DNA of 64,000 nucleotides from Pseudoalteromonas byunsanensis (GCF_001854475.1 NZ_MNAN01000030.1:1-64000); one strand, 5' to 3'; counted from the first letter of the stretch, positions 54,464 to 63,723 are shown. A program made the numbers and translations. Notes: generated by a model not told the origin, from the letters alone.

Positions 54464-54865
54464 GTATGAAAAGCAGATAAAAGACATTGGTGTACAGAAA
54501 AGCTTACACTCTTTCCTTTATTCTATGGCTTGTCCGCTTACAGTCCACTGTAGATTGCACGGAACTCTCTACCAAACAATAAAAATAAAACACCATAAAA
54601 ATCAAAAACATAAAAACAAAAACAAATTTCTCTTAAAGAAATTCAGTACTCTTAAGCCACCATCGAATGACAAACTGATTGAGAACCCCCTCAGGTGTCA
54701 GCAAACATCCATGACGCATGGAGGTTTGTGCAACTTAATTTACAAATGTGCAGTCTGCTAAATAGAGGCCTACTCTTCCTCTTTATCCATTTTTGATTAA
54801 TCATCCACCTACAGAAAACATAATCTAACAAGCAACCCAATTTGCTTAATTGCGGGAGTATGACA
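54464..54865. other. Intergenic region upstream of hpd
   Basis: About 400 bases between the transporter terminator and hpd. A 99-codon plus frame (54462-54761) starts inside the terminator tail, is basic and low in complexity, and is probably not a gene. The region carries an A-rich stretch at 54580-54630 and a TyrR-box candidate. A -10-like TATCCATTT is near 54783, but no convincing promoter was found. Confidence 0.5.
54727..54744. promoter_or_regulatory. Candidate TyrR box upstream of hpd
   Basis: TGTGCA-N6-TTTACA against the consensus TGTAAA-N6-TTTACA: the right half is perfect, the left half matches four of six, and the invariant G and C are kept. It lies 122 bases from the hpd start, where TyrR could activate transcription. 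The presence of tyrR in the same window supports the reading. Confidence 0.45.
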
Positions 54866-55912
54866 ATGAGTGAAGTAAAAAACCCACTAGGTTTAGTTGG
54901 TATCGAATTTACCGAGTACGCAACACCAGATGCGGACTATATGGATAAAGTGTTCACCGATTTTGGCTTCTCAAAACTTAAAAAGTTTAAAGATAAAGAC
55001 ATCGTTTATTACAACCAGAACGACATCCATTTCTTACTAAATAACGAACGCGAAGGTTTCTCTGCGGCATTCGCTAAGAGCCACGGCCCTGCAATTTGTT
55101 CAATGGGCTGGCGTGTAGAAGACGCACAAAAAGCGTTTGAAGTTGCTGTTGAACGTGGTGCAAAGCCAGCTACTGATTCTGCAAATAAAGACTTGCCTTA
55201 CCCTGCAATTTACGGCATCGGTGACAGCCTTATTTACTTCATCGACGTATTTGGCGACAAGGGTTCAATCTACGACAATGATTTTGTTGATCTTGAAGAG
55301 CAGAACATTGTTAAAGACAAAGGCTTTATCCGTATTGACCACTTAACCAACAACGTTTACAAAGGCACCATGGAAACATGGGCAAACTTCTACAAAGACG
55401 TGTTTGGTTTTGAAGAAGTACGCTACTTTGACATTAAAGGTCAAAAAACAGCACTACTGTCTTATGCACTTAAGTCACCTTGTGGCACCTTCTCTATTCC
55501 AATTAATGAAGGTAAAGACGACAACAACAACCAGATCGATGAGTACCTAGATGAGTACAATGGTCCGGGTGTACAACACTTAGCATTTTTAACTAACGAC
55601 CTAGTAGCTTCACTAGATCAGTTAGACAAAAGTACAATTGCTACGTTAGACATCGTTGAGCACTACTATGACACAATCTTTGACCGTGTACCTTGGGTTA
55701 AAGAAGACAAAGACAAGATCAAAGAACACCAGATCTTAGTAGATAGCCAAAGCGAAAACTGCTACCTATTACAGATCTTTACCAAAAACTTGTTCGGCCC
55801 AATCTTTATTGAAATGATCCAACGTGTTGACGATGGCGGCTTTGGTGAAGGAAACTTCCAAGCACTATTCGAGTCTATTGAACGAGATCAAGAGCGTCGC
55901 GGCGTAATCTAA
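54866..55912 (+). CDS. hpd: 4-Hydroxyphenylpyruvate dioxygenase
   Basis: A 348-residue non-haem iron dioxygenase that turns 4-hydroxyphenylpyruvate into homogentisate, the second step of tyrosine breakdown. The three iron ligands are visible: His159 in RIDHLTNNV, His238 in GPGVQHLAFLTND and Glu316 in GPIFIEMIQR; the C-terminal lid helix GFGEGNFQALFESIERDQERRG follows. The start is the ATG at 54866 with GGGAG at 7 bases; ATG codons at 54842 and 54860 are too far from or too near that sequence. Homogentisate can polymerise to brown pyomelanin if not degraded further. A terminator separates it from fahA. Confidence 0.96.
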   Translation: MSEVKNPLGLVGIEFTEYATPDADYMDKVFTDFGFSKLKKFKDKDIVYYNQNDIHFLLNNEREGFSAAFAKSHGPAICSMGWRVEDAQKAFEVAVERGAKPATDSANKDLPYPAIYGIGDSLIYFIDVFGDKGSIYDNDFVDLEEQNIVKDKGFIRIDHLTNNVYKGTMETWANFYKDVFGFEEVRYFDIKGQKTALLSYALKSPCGTFSIPINEGKDDNNNQIDEYLDEYNGPGVQHLAFLTNDLVASLDQLDKSTIATLDIVEHYYDTIFDRVPWVKEDKDKIKEHQILVDSQSENCYLLQIFTKNLFGPIFIEMIQRVDDGGFGEGNFQALFESIERDQERRGVI

Positions 55913-55936
55913 GTTTAATTTTGTTATTATTTTCAC

Positions 55937-55962
55937 AAGCAGCTTTTTAAAAGCTGCTTTTT
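55937..55962 (+). terminator. Terminator between hpd and fahA
   Basis: AAGCAGCTTT / AAAGCTGCTT with a short loop and TTTTT, 25 bases past the hpd stop. fahA must be reached by read-through or from its own promoter. Confidence 0.85.
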
Positions 55963-56013
55963 CCATTTTAGTTAAGGCAAAATAGTCTTAATCAAAAATA
56001 AAAAGGAACGGCA

Positions 56014-57327
56014 ATGTCTTTTATTAACGAAACCCATGATATTAATCTGAAAAGTTGGGTTGCGAGTGCAAACCAAGCTGGCACCGATTTCCCAATTCAA
56101 AACTTACCGTTTGCGGTATTTCGTCGTAAAGGCACTAACGAAGAGTTTCGCGGTGGTGTTGCCATTGGAGATCAAGTACTAGACCTTGCAGCAGTTGCAC
56201 AAACTGGTATTTTTTCTGGTGATGCTCAAGTCGCTGTTGAAGCAGCGAACGCACAGGTGTTAAATGAATTTATGGGCCTTGGCCAAACTTACTGGTCAGC
56301 TCTACGTTTAGCACTATCTCGCGCTCTACGTGAAGGCTCTGAACATCAAACTACGTTAGCAAATGCACTTGTTCCGCAAGCTGACGTTGAATATTCAATG
56401 CCATGTCACATTGGCGATTACACTGATTTCTACACATCAATCTACCACGCTACTGCGGTTGGTAAATTGTTCCGTCCGGATAACCCTTTGCTACCTAACT
56501 ACAAGTGGGTACCAATTGGCTATCATGGCCGTTCATCATCTATCGATGTATCTGGACAAGCTTTCCACCGCCCTAAAGGCCAAACTAAAGCACCAGATGC
56601 AGATACGCCTTCATTTGGCCCGTGTAAACGTCTGGATTACGAACTAGAACTTGGTATCTACCTTGGTAAAGGCAATGAACTTGGCGATCAAATCGCCATT
56701 GAAAATGCAGAAAACCATGTCTTTGGTTTCTGCCTATTCAATGACTGGTCAGCGCGTGATTTACAAGCGTGGGAATACCAGCCACTAGGTCCATTCTTAG
56801 CGAAAAACTTTGCTTCAACAGTTTCTCCTTGGATTGTAACAACAGAAGCACTAGCTCCATACCGTACTCAGTGGCATCGTGATGAGAACGATCCACAGCC
56901 TATGGAATACTTAGAGTCATCACACAACCGTGAAGCGGGCGCTTTTGATATTCAAATGGATGTACTACTTGAAACTGCCAAAATGCGTGAAGAGCAGCAA
57001 CCGGCAGCTAAGTTATCTGAATCTAGCTTCAAACACAGCTACTGGACAGTTGCGCAAATGGTGACTCACCACACCGTAAACGGCTGCAACTTCTTACCAG
57101 GTGATATGCTAGGGTCTGGTACTCAGTCAGGTCCAGAGCACGAAGAAGCTGGTTCATTACTAGAGCTGTCTCGTGGTGGTAAAGAAAGCATCACTTTGAC
57201 AAACGGTGAAGAGCGTAAATTCCTAGAAGACGGTGACAAGGTCATTATGCGTGGTTGGTGTGAAGCTGATGGCTTTAACCGCATAGGCTTTGGTTCTGTC
57301 GAAGGCACAGTTCTTCCTGCTAAATAA
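56014..57327 (+). CDS. fahA: Fumarylacetoacetase
   Basis: A 437-residue enzyme that hydrolyses fumarylacetoacetate to fumarate and acetoacetate, the last step of tyrosine breakdown. The N-terminal SH3-like domain is followed by the catalytic FAH domain. Metal and active-site motifs are present: DYTDFYTSIYHATAVG (Asp and His), KRLDYELELGIYLGKGNE (Glu), FNDWSARDLQAWEYQPLGPFL (Asp) and GSGTQSGP near the end. AAGGAAC precedes the ATG. It follows hpd by 101 bases, with a terminator between. hmgA and maiA, the usual middle steps, are not in this window. Confidence 0.96.
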   Translation: MSFINETHDINLKSWVASANQAGTDFPIQNLPFAVFRRKGTNEEFRGGVAIGDQVLDLAAVAQTGIFSGDAQVAVEAANAQVLNEFMGLGQTYWSALRLALSRALREGSEHQTTLANALVPQADVEYSMPCHIGDYTDFYTSIYHATAVGKLFRPDNPLLPNYKWVPIGYHGRSSSIDVSGQAFHRPKGQTKAPDADTPSFGPCKRLDYELELGIYLGKGNELGDQIAIENAENHVFGFCLFNDWSARDLQAWEYQPLGPFLAKNFASTVSPWIVTTEALAPYRTQWHRDENDPQPMEYLESSHNREAGAFDIQMDVLLETAKMREEQQPAAKLSESSFKHSYWTVAQMVTHHTVNGCNFLPGDMLGSGTQSGPEHEEAGSLLELSRGGKESITLTNGEERKFLEDGDKVIMRGWCEADGFNRIGFGSVEGTVLPAK

Positions 57328-57353
57328 TCCCAAATTAAAAGCAGATAAAAATC

Positions 57354-57379
57354 AAAGGTGTGCGTAAGTGCACCTTTTT
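57354..57379 (+). terminator. Terminator of fahA
   Basis: AAAGGTG / CACCTTT, 7-bp stem with a 10-base loop, followed by TTTTTA, 27 bases past the stop. Confidence 0.7.
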
Positions 57380-57450
57380 ATTATATAAATTTGCTGGATT
57401 TTTGCTTCAATCTTGTTAAGGTTAAGCGTTGTCTAAAATATTTTTTGTCT

Positions 57451-58626
57451 ATGTTGAAATTAATTGCTCGTCTTTATACGACGTTGTTCCGCTCAAAGCA
57501 GGTCCTAATACGCCAAAATGGTGAGATTTATATGCTTACCTTGGCAAGTTGGGTGCAACCAGTGCTGATTGCTCTCGTGCTGGGTGCGATCGCTTGGTCT
57601 GTAATAAATGCAAAATCAGTTAAGCGCCAGCAAAGTACAATATCTTCTTTGCAAGCACAAACTGAAGCAGCTCAACAACGATTTTTAAACGAGAAACAGC
57701 AAATGCAAGCTCAGCTTGCACAGCAGCAGCAAACGCTTAATGAATTATCTGAAAAACAGCTTATGCTGCAAAGCCTGGTAGATGCTTTGCCCAGCTCGTT
57801 GAATGAAACCAGCGGCGATATCCAAGATGTAGACGAAAATATTAATGCCGATACAAGCGCAGAGAACGACATCAGCAATCAAGATTCAATCCCCGAGACA
57901 AACTCTGAGCAAAGTGAATCAGGTTCAACTGAGCAGCAAAAAGAACAACCACAAGAAGACTTTAATACTCAAGCGCAACTACTAGTCGCTAATCAGCGAG
58001 ACCTACTCACAGCCCTATCGCAAAATATTCAGACCCGCGTTACAAAGTTAGCGACTGGACTTGCAGAAGTAGGTATTGCGCCTCAAAAAGAAAGTTCTGC
58101 GCTCGCTCAAGGTGGCCCATATCACCAATTAGAATTGGAACAACTTCCCGAAGAATATCTCAGCACGATAGACAACTTAGTCGTGCTAAACAATCTAGAA
58201 CAGGTGTTAACAACGCTTCCTGATTCAATGCCCGTAGCCAAAGACAATTACTATATTTCCAGTCAATTTGGCTTTAGAAAAGACCCTATCACTGGTAAGC
58301 GTGCATACCATAAGGGAGTTGACTTAGCTGGCTGGCATAAGACTGAAATTGTGGCACCCGCGGCTGGTATAGTGCTAAGAGCGGGGAAAAACGGCGGCTA
58401 CGGTAAATTTATAGAAATACAGCATGAACACGGATTGGTATCTCGTTTTGGCCATTTGCACACCATCAAAGTTAAAAAAGGGCAACAAATCAGCAAATCT
58501 GAAGTAATTGCTTTGATGGGAAGTACTGGACGTAGCACTAGTACTCACTTACATTATGAAGTATTACAAAATGGCAAACATATAAACCCCATTAAGTTAA
58601 CTAAGGTAATCAATCGTGTTCAGTAG
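57451..58626 (+). CDS. M23 family metallopeptidase (murein endopeptidase-like)
   Basis: A 391-residue protein. An N-terminal membrane helix (about 38-55, VQPVLIALVLGAIAWSVI) anchors it, a long coiled coil (about 60-115, Gln/Ala/Leu-rich) and an acidic Ser/Glu linker follow, and the C-terminal LytM/M23 domain (about 280-385) holds the zinc motif pattern: YHKGVDLAGW (HxxxD) and STHLHYEV (HxH), with GHLHTI between. Such enzymes cut peptide cross-links in peptidoglycan. I start at the ATG at 57451; the ATG at 57532 is a shorter alternative with GGTGAG upstream, and the longer frame to 57358 is unlikely. The bactofilin gene overlaps its last 11 bases. Confidence 0.87.
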   Translation: MLKLIARLYTTLFRSKQVLIRQNGEIYMLTLASWVQPVLIALVLGAIAWSVINAKSVKRQQSTISSLQAQTEAAQQRFLNEKQQMQAQLAQQQQTLNELSEKQLMLQSLVDALPSSLNETSGDIQDVDENINADTSAENDISNQDSIPETNSEQSESGSTEQQKEQPQEDFNTQAQLLVANQRDLLTALSQNIQTRVTKLATGLAEVGIAPQKESSALAQGGPYHQLELEQLPEEYLSTIDNLVVLNNLEQVLTTLPDSMPVAKDNYYISSQFGFRKDPITGKRAYHKGVDLAGWHKTEIVAPAAGIVLRAGKNGGYGKFIEIQHEHGLVSRFGHLHTIKVKKGQQISKSEVIALMGSTGRSTSTHLHYEVLQNGKHINPIKLTKVINRVQ

Positions 58627-59029
58627 TTTAATAGGCAGCGATAAAGCGCCCTCAGGTTTACCCGCTATCATCTCTCCCAATACCGTAGTTGAGGGCCAGA
58701 TAAGATGCGAAGGTGAACTACAAGTCGACGGTAAGGTGATTGGTGATTTGGCTATCAACACCCTGATAATCGGACTACACGGAGTTATTGAGGGTAATGT
58801 AAAAGCTCATATTGTTAGGATCAAAGGAACTGTCAACGGCTGTATTGATGCAGATAAGGTCATGCTCGAAAAAACCGCCAAAGTACATGGCGATGTCATG
58901 CATGACACCCTCAGTATAGAAGCAGGCGCCTTAATTGAAGGCAAGCTTACTCACAAAACTGAGGTGACAAATATCACCTCGTTTAAAGATAAAGCCTCAA
59001 ACAAAGATAAAACAACTAACGCTCAGTAA
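58616..59029 (+). CDS. Bactofilin-family cytoskeletal protein
   Basis: A 137-residue bactofilin (DUF583). The core (about 18-115) is a right-handed beta-helix with regular hydrophobic turns: NTVVEGQIRCEGELQVDGKVIGDL, GVIEGNVKAHIVRIKGTVNG, KVHGDVMHDTLSIEAGALIEG. Bactofilins polymerise without nucleotides and often position cell-wall hydrolases. It starts at a GTG with AGGT at 8 bases, inside the end of the M23 gene, a gene pairing that is frequent in bacteria and is tied to cell shape in Helicobacter. Its end overlaps the convergent hotdog gene by 14 bases. Confidence 0.92.
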   Translation: MFSSLIGSDKAPSGLPAIISPNTVVEGQIRCEGELQVDGKVIGDLAINTLIIGLHGVIEGNVKAHIVRIKGTVNGCIDADKVMLEKTAKVHGDVMHDTLSIEAGALIEGKLTHKTEVTNITSFKDKASNKDKTTNAQ

Positions 59030-59480
59030 TATACATGTTGATATCGGCATGGAAAACTTTTGTTCCCTGAGCGTCAAAGATCTCTACAGGTACGATTAAA
59101 TCTTCCTTATCTTGCCACTGACGTGGCAAAGCAATTTTGGCTTGTGCCGTTAGGTCTGTTTCAGCCTTCTTTAGATACTGCACCGTCATCCCTTTGGGGA
59201 TCCAACGATGAGTTTTATGAGGCACGGTTGCATCAACCATCACTCCCGCACATAACTCTGCCAGATTACATTGTGCGATAGCATGAATAGTTCCAATATG
59301 ATTAAACACGGCTTTGCGTTTCGGCATGCTGGCGCAACATTCACCGGGCTCCAACTTAGTTATTCGTGGTTTAATTGAGCCAAAATAAGGGGCTTTTCTA
59401 CATACAGCTTTGCTAAAAAGCCATTGTCCAAACGGTAGCCACTGCATTCTTTTATAGATTTTGAGTAATGGAGCCGACAC
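59016..59480 (-). CDS. DUF4442 hotdog-fold protein
   Basis: A 154-residue protein of the DUF4442 thioesterase-like family. Family features: a helical N-terminus ending LFSKAVCRKAPYFGSIKPRI, the hotdog helix NHIGTIHAIAQCNLAELCAG and the later strand pair FDAQGTKVFHADINMYIT. The function is not established; a CoA-ester binding or cleaving role is likely from the fold. I use the GTG at 59480 with GAGGG at 8 bases rather than a TTG 36 bases upstream. It overlaps the bactofilin gene tail to tail. Confidence 0.8.
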   Translation of the reverse strand: MSAPLLKIYKRMQWLPFGQWLFSKAVCRKAPYFGSIKPRITKLEPGECCASMPKRKAVFNHIGTIHAIAQCNLAELCAGVMVDATVPHKTHRWIPKGMTVQYLKKAETDLTAQAKIALPRQWQDKEDLIVPVEIFDAQGTKVFHADINMYITER

Positions 59481-59643
59481 GGTCAATCCCTCTGTAAAAT
59501 GAATTAATAATATCAAATTAACACATCCGACCTGTTGAGAAAATATGCTAGTTCATGCATTTATACTTTTATTTTGACGATCCGGCGCTTTGTCCTGTTC
59601 TTTTTGTAAGAGCACACTAAAATAGCGGCCAAAAGGAGTCGTC

Positions 59644-60831
59644 ATGCCGCAATCTCAATCTATCAGCAAATCTTTAGTATTTATTCTCGCTTTACTGGTT
59701 ATTTTCTGCCCACTGGGTATTGACTTGTACTTGCCCGCTTTTCAAGCCATGCAGCAAGGCCTAAATGTATCCGAATCAAAAATCCAACAAACTATCAGCG
59801 TGTACATGCTAACCGTGGGGATTGGCCAATTAGTCGCAGGACCACTTGCCGACAAGTATGGTAGAAAACCAATCGCAAATGTCGGTATTGTGCTGTTCAT
59901 TATTGGCGCAATATTAGCTTCATTGGTTGAGAGTTGGCAGTGGATGATGATTGCCCGTGCAATGCAAGGTTTTGGGGCTTGTGCTACGTTCGTAGCGGCT
60001 TTTGCTATTGTAAGAGACAGTTTTGGGCACAAAGGCAGCGGTCAAATGATCACCTACCTCAATGGTATCGTTTGCTTTATTCCTGCCCTTGCACCTTTGC
60101 TGGGAGCTTGGCTAACCCTTGAATTTGGCTGGCGAAGTAACTTTGTATTTCTGGCTAGCTTTTCCCTATTAGGTTTGATTCTGGTGCTTTGGTTGTATCG
60201 TGAAACCAAGCCTGCAGATAGTATTTATAACGGTCATATTTTAGACTTGCGCCGCTTTAAGCCTATGTTGGCAAGTTCTGAATTTATGTTTAATGCTGCT
60301 ATCACTATGTTTGGCATGGCCGCCATGCTTGTTTTTGTAACCACAGCCCCCGGCTGGATCATGAACCATTTAAATGGCTCTGTAGCAAACTTTACGAGTT
60401 GGTTTACCGGTAACGCCGTACTCAGTATCATTGCAAGCTTTTGCGCGCCTGTTCTGATAAAGCGCCACAGCCGCAGGGCACTCATAGTTGGTTTAACACT
60501 CTTTACATTAGGTGGTCTTGCAATGTTGTGGGCAAGTCGATATCCGCATCCTGCTGCGTTCATGCTACCCATGTATATTGCCTCTGTTGGTTTTGCTTTC
60601 TCACTAGGCTCCGCAGCGGGAAAAGCACTCTCAGGTTTTGCCCAACAAGCAGGCACAGCCTCAGCACTTATCGGTGTCATGCAGATGAGTGGCGCTGGTG
60701 TATTAGCTCTACTGACACAACAATTATACTTAGCAGCCCCCTATCAATTAGCCCTACACTTGCTCATAACTTTGCCATTTTTACTAGCATTATTGGGAAA
60801 AAATAAACAGTTATTACACAGTGCGGCTTAG
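59644..60831 (+). CDS. Bcr/CflA-type multidrug efflux transporter (MFS)
   Basis: A 395-residue major facilitator protein with 12 predicted membrane helices. The DHA1 motif GPLADKYGRKPIANVG follows helix 2, and FCPLGIDLYLPAFQAM near the N-terminus and MQGFGACATFVAAFAIVRD (motif in helix 4) are typical of Bcr/CflA pumps, which export bicyclomycin, sulfonamides, chloramphenicol or other amphiphiles with protons. The natural substrate cannot be told. AGGAG lies 6 bases before the ATG. An inverted repeat AGTGCGG / CCGCACT near 60819-60839 overlaps the stop but has no T tail. Confidence 0.9.
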   Translation: MPQSQSISKSLVFILALLVIFCPLGIDLYLPAFQAMQQGLNVSESKIQQTISVYMLTVGIGQLVAGPLADKYGRKPIANVGIVLFIIGAILASLVESWQWMMIARAMQGFGACATFVAAFAIVRDSFGHKGSGQMITYLNGIVCFIPALAPLLGAWLTLEFGWRSNFVFLASFSLLGLILVLWLYRETKPADSIYNGHILDLRRFKPMLASSEFMFNAAITMFGMAAMLVFVTTAPGWIMNHLNGSVANFTSWFTGNAVLSIIASFCAPVLIKRHSRRALIVGLTLFTLGGLAMLWASRYPHPAAFMLPMYIASVGFAFSLGSAAGKALSGFAQQAGTASALIGVMQMSGAGVLALLTQQLYLAAPYQLALHLLITLPFLLALLGKNKQLLHSAA

Positions 60832-61129
60832 TCCGCACTCCCCTCTTACTAAATAGCTATAATTATCATTTCCTTTATATATCATGTATCTATTATGGTA
60901 AACCATGTAACCTGCTAGACTTCTACTAATACTAAAATAGTATATGCAAATAATTTAATACTCTAAATTTTTATAAAAAAAGCAATAAATTATTCTTTAC
61001 GTCATGGGCTATTTCGATCTACTCTGTTCACCCGTTAATCAATTGTTATTTATTTAACAATCTTTGACTAATTAACACTCTTCGTTTAACAAGCGATTCA
61101 CTCATTTTAACGAACTAGAGATAATAATA

Positions 61130-62962
61130 ATGAAACTAAACAAGTTCACTTCAGCATTAATGTTTGCGGGTATATGTGCAGCAGCAGGCGCACAAGCAGC
61201 GGATGACCGTTACATCATTCAAGTTGATAATAATAAAAAAGGCGTTGTAAAAGCGCTAGCTAAGCAATTAGGTGCACAACTTCACGTTGATGGTGACGGA
61301 TTCATCGCGGCAACTTTTTCTGGCAAAGATCTCTCTCAAGTTAAAGGTTTATTAAACAACCCACACGTAAAACTAGTTGAGCAAGACTTTAAGCGTGCAC
61401 CAATGGCTATTTATAACGATGACGCTGGCGACGCGATGACTCAGCAACTTACGCCATACGCTGTTTATCAATCACAAGCAAATCAAGTTACTTTCAACGC
61501 AAACGCAGGCATGAAGGTATGTGTTATTGACTCAGGTCTTGACAGCTCTAACCCTGACTTCATCTGGGGTAACATCACAGGTGATAACGACTCTGGTACA
61601 GGTAACTGGTACGATCATGGCGGCCCACACGGTACTCACGTAGCTGGTACTATTGGTGCAGCAGACAACAACATTGGTGTTGTAGGCATGGCACCTGGTG
61701 TAGACATGCACATTATCAAAGTATTCAATGCTGAAGGTTGGGGATACTCTTCTGATTTAGCACACGCAGCAAATCTATGTTCACAAGCTGGTGCAAACAT
61801 CATCAGCATGAGCCTTGGTGGCGGCGGTTCAAACAACACTGAATCAAACGCATTTGCAAACTTCAATGCTGCAGGTGGTCTAGTAATCGCTGCCGCGGGT
61901 AACGATGGAAACGACGTACGTTCATACCCTGCAGGTTACCCTTCAGTAATGATGATCGGTGCAAACGATGCGAACAACCAAATTGCAGATTTCTCACAGT
62001 TCCCTAGCTGTGCAAGTGGTCGTGGTAAGAATGCTACTGAAGACGAAACTATCTGTGTAGAAGTAACAGCAGGTGGTGTAGACACTCTTTCAACTTACCC
62101 TGCGGGTATGGCAACATCAGCAAACCTAAACGTTGACGGCAACGTAGTTGCAAGCTCAGCAATGGAAAACTCAGGTACAGTAACCGGCAGCTTATTCTTC
62201 ATGGGTACAGCTGAGGCAACTGATGCTGGCGCTAACGGTAAAGTATGTCTAATTGACCGTGGTAACATTTCTTTCCACGACAAAGTAGCAAACTGTGAAG
62301 CTTCAGGTGGTATCGGTGCGATAATTGTCAACAACGAAGCTGGCATGTTATATGGCACACTTGGTGATACTAACTCAACAAGTATTCCTGCTGTAGGTGC
62401 AGCACTTGAAGACCGTGCAACATTAATGGCTGCAAGCACTGCAACTGTTAACATTGGTACAAGCGATTACGGCTTCATGAGCGGTACATCTATGGCAACT
62501 CCAGCAGTTTCTGGTGTAGCAGCTCTTGTATGGTCAAATCACCCAGAGTGTACTGGTCAAGAGATCCGTGCAGCACTTAAAGCAACTGCTGAAGATGCTG
62601 GCGCAGCTGGTAAAGACGTATACTTCGGTTACGGTATCGTTAAAGCAGCTGATGCAGATGCTTATCTAACTGCAAACGGCTGTTCAGGTGGTGACAACGG
62701 TGGTAACCCAGGCGAGGGCAGCATCAGCCTATCAGTTTCTGGCTACAAGCAAAAAGGTAGCAACTTTGCAGACCTTAACTGGCAAGGTGCAAGCACAAGT
62801 CAGGTAGATATTTATCGCAATGGTAGCAATATTGTCACAACTGCAAACGATAATAGCTATACGGACAGCATCAGTGGCAAAGGCGGCGGCAGCTACATTT
62901 ACCAAGTATGTGAGCAAGGCAGTACGACAGTATGCTCTGACACACAAACTGTTGTGTTCTAA
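61130..62962 (+). CDS. Secreted subtilisin-like serine protease (S8) with PA insert
   Basis: A 610-residue prepro-enzyme. Signal peptide (cut after AQA, residue 23), I9 propeptide (about 24-90, DDRYIIQVDNN to VKLVEQDFKRA), then the catalytic domain with Asp134 (VCVIDSGLD), His170 (HGTHVAGTIG), oxyanion Asn258 (AAAGNDG) and Ser454 (SGTSMATPAVSG). A PA-like domain is inserted before the serine (about 315-440, LFFMGTAEATD to IIVNNEAGM). After a Gly/Asn/Ser linker (517-530) comes a fibronectin III-like C-terminal domain (530-610). It should be exported and act outside the cell in protein scavenging. The nearly 300-base AT-rich upstream region probably carries its promoter. It is transcribed alone. 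Confidence 0.95.
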   Translation: MKLNKFTSALMFAGICAAAGAQAADDRYIIQVDNNKKGVVKALAKQLGAQLHVDGDGFIAATFSGKDLSQVKGLLNNPHVKLVEQDFKRAPMAIYNDDAGDAMTQQLTPYAVYQSQANQVTFNANAGMKVCVIDSGLDSSNPDFIWGNITGDNDSGTGNWYDHGGPHGTHVAGTIGAADNNIGVVGMAPGVDMHIIKVFNAEGWGYSSDLAHAANLCSQAGANIISMSLGGGGSNNTESNAFANFNAAGGLVIAAAGNDGNDVRSYPAGYPSVMMIGANDANNQIADFSQFPSCASGRGKNATEDETICVEVTAGGVDTLSTYPAGMATSANLNVDGNVVASSAMENSGTVTGSLFFMGTAEATDAGANGKVCLIDRGNISFHDKVANCEASGGIGAIIVNNEAGMLYGTLGDTNSTSIPAVGAALEDRATLMAASTATVNIGTSDYGFMSGTSMATPAVSGVAALVWSNHPECTGQEIRAALKATAEDAGAAGKDVYFGYGIVKAADADAYLTANGCSGGDNGGNPGEGSISLSVSGYKQKGSNFADLNWQGASTSQVDIYRNGSNIVTTANDNSYTDSISGKGGGSYIYQVCEQGSTTVCSDTQTVVF

Positions 62963-62979
62963 AAACCCAACCTAATTAT

Positions 62980-63004
62980 AAGCGGGCTCTAGAGCCCGCT
63001 TTTT
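62980..63004 (+). terminator. Terminator of the protease gene
   Basis: AAGCGGGCTCT / AGAGCCCGCTT, 11-bp perfect palindrome, with TTTTT, 17 bases past the stop. The hairpin needs to open a few centre bases for its loop. Confidence 0.9.
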
Positions 63005-63085
63005 AATGCCTACTTGGTCAACCATATCTTTTCTATTTAAAACCACTTAGACTAATTGACATTGTTGAACTTTGCATAATTTACA

Positions 63086-63715
63086 ATGATCAATCCTGAA
63101 TCCCTCGTTTCATTCTTAATCGCCAGTACCATCATTGCAGTTGCACCTGGTCCTTCCAATGCGTTCTTAATGGCACAGACCTTCACTCATGGTCGTGTGG
63201 CGGGTATGAAAAGTGCGCTAGGTTTTGCTGTGGGTGGCGTTATTCACACCATTTTTGCTGTAATTGGTTTGTCCGCAATTTTAAAAGCCTCTGAAAGCGC
63301 CTATTTCGCTGTTTTGTATATTGGTGCGGCCTATCTAGCCTTTCTTGGTTTTACTGCAATTAAGGCTACATTTAAAGCAAAAATAGACAGTGAAGATAAA
63401 CCTCATGTCAGCACCAAAAAGCCAGGCAATGTGTTTGTACAAGCTATGATGACGGAAGTGCTCAACCCCAAGGTTGCTTTGTTCTTTATCGCTTTCATTC
63501 CCCAATTTGTTGACCCTAGCCTCAGTTCACCTACATTACAACTGGCTATCTTTGGACTTCTTTACCCTATCTTGGCATTTCCAATTGACTGCGCGTATAT
63601 TTACGGCGGTGACAAAATAGCCAAATATTTCCGGCGCCACCCTAGTGCACCAATTTGGATAGACAGAACATCGGGAGTAATTTTCATCGCTCTGGCCGTC
63701 AACCTGATAATATGA
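63086..63715 (+). CDS. LysE/RhtB family exporter
   Basis: A 209-residue inner-membrane protein with six predicted helices. The family motif PGPSNAFLMAQTFTHGRVAG is at about 21-40, and FVQAMMTEVLNPKVALFFIAFIPQFV at about 118-143, both hallmarks of amino-acid efflux carriers such as RhtB, RhtC and LysE. The exported amino acid is not known. mgsA begins 8 bases past its stop, so the two probably share a transcript. Confidence 0.9.
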   Translation: MINPESLVSFLIASTIIAVAPGPSNAFLMAQTFTHGRVAGMKSALGFAVGGVIHTIFAVIGLSAILKASESAYFAVLYIGAAYLAFLGFTAIKATFKAKIDSEDKPHVSTKKPGNVFVQAMMTEVLNPKVALFFIAFIPQFVDPSLSSPTLQLAIFGLLYPILAFPIDCAYIYGGDKIAKYFRRHPSAPIWIDRTSGVIFIALAVNLII

Positions 63716-63723
63716 GAACGAAC

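Noticed and set aside
54462..54761. 99-codon plus-strand ORF between the peptide transporter and hpd
   Set aside because: It begins inside the transporter terminator, is basic with many Lys/Asn/His from an A-rich stretch, lacks a ribosome binding site and overlaps the likely hpd control region.
60819..60839. Inverted repeat AGTGCGG / CCGCACT at the end of the efflux gene as terminator
   Set aside because: No T tail follows and part of it is coding.
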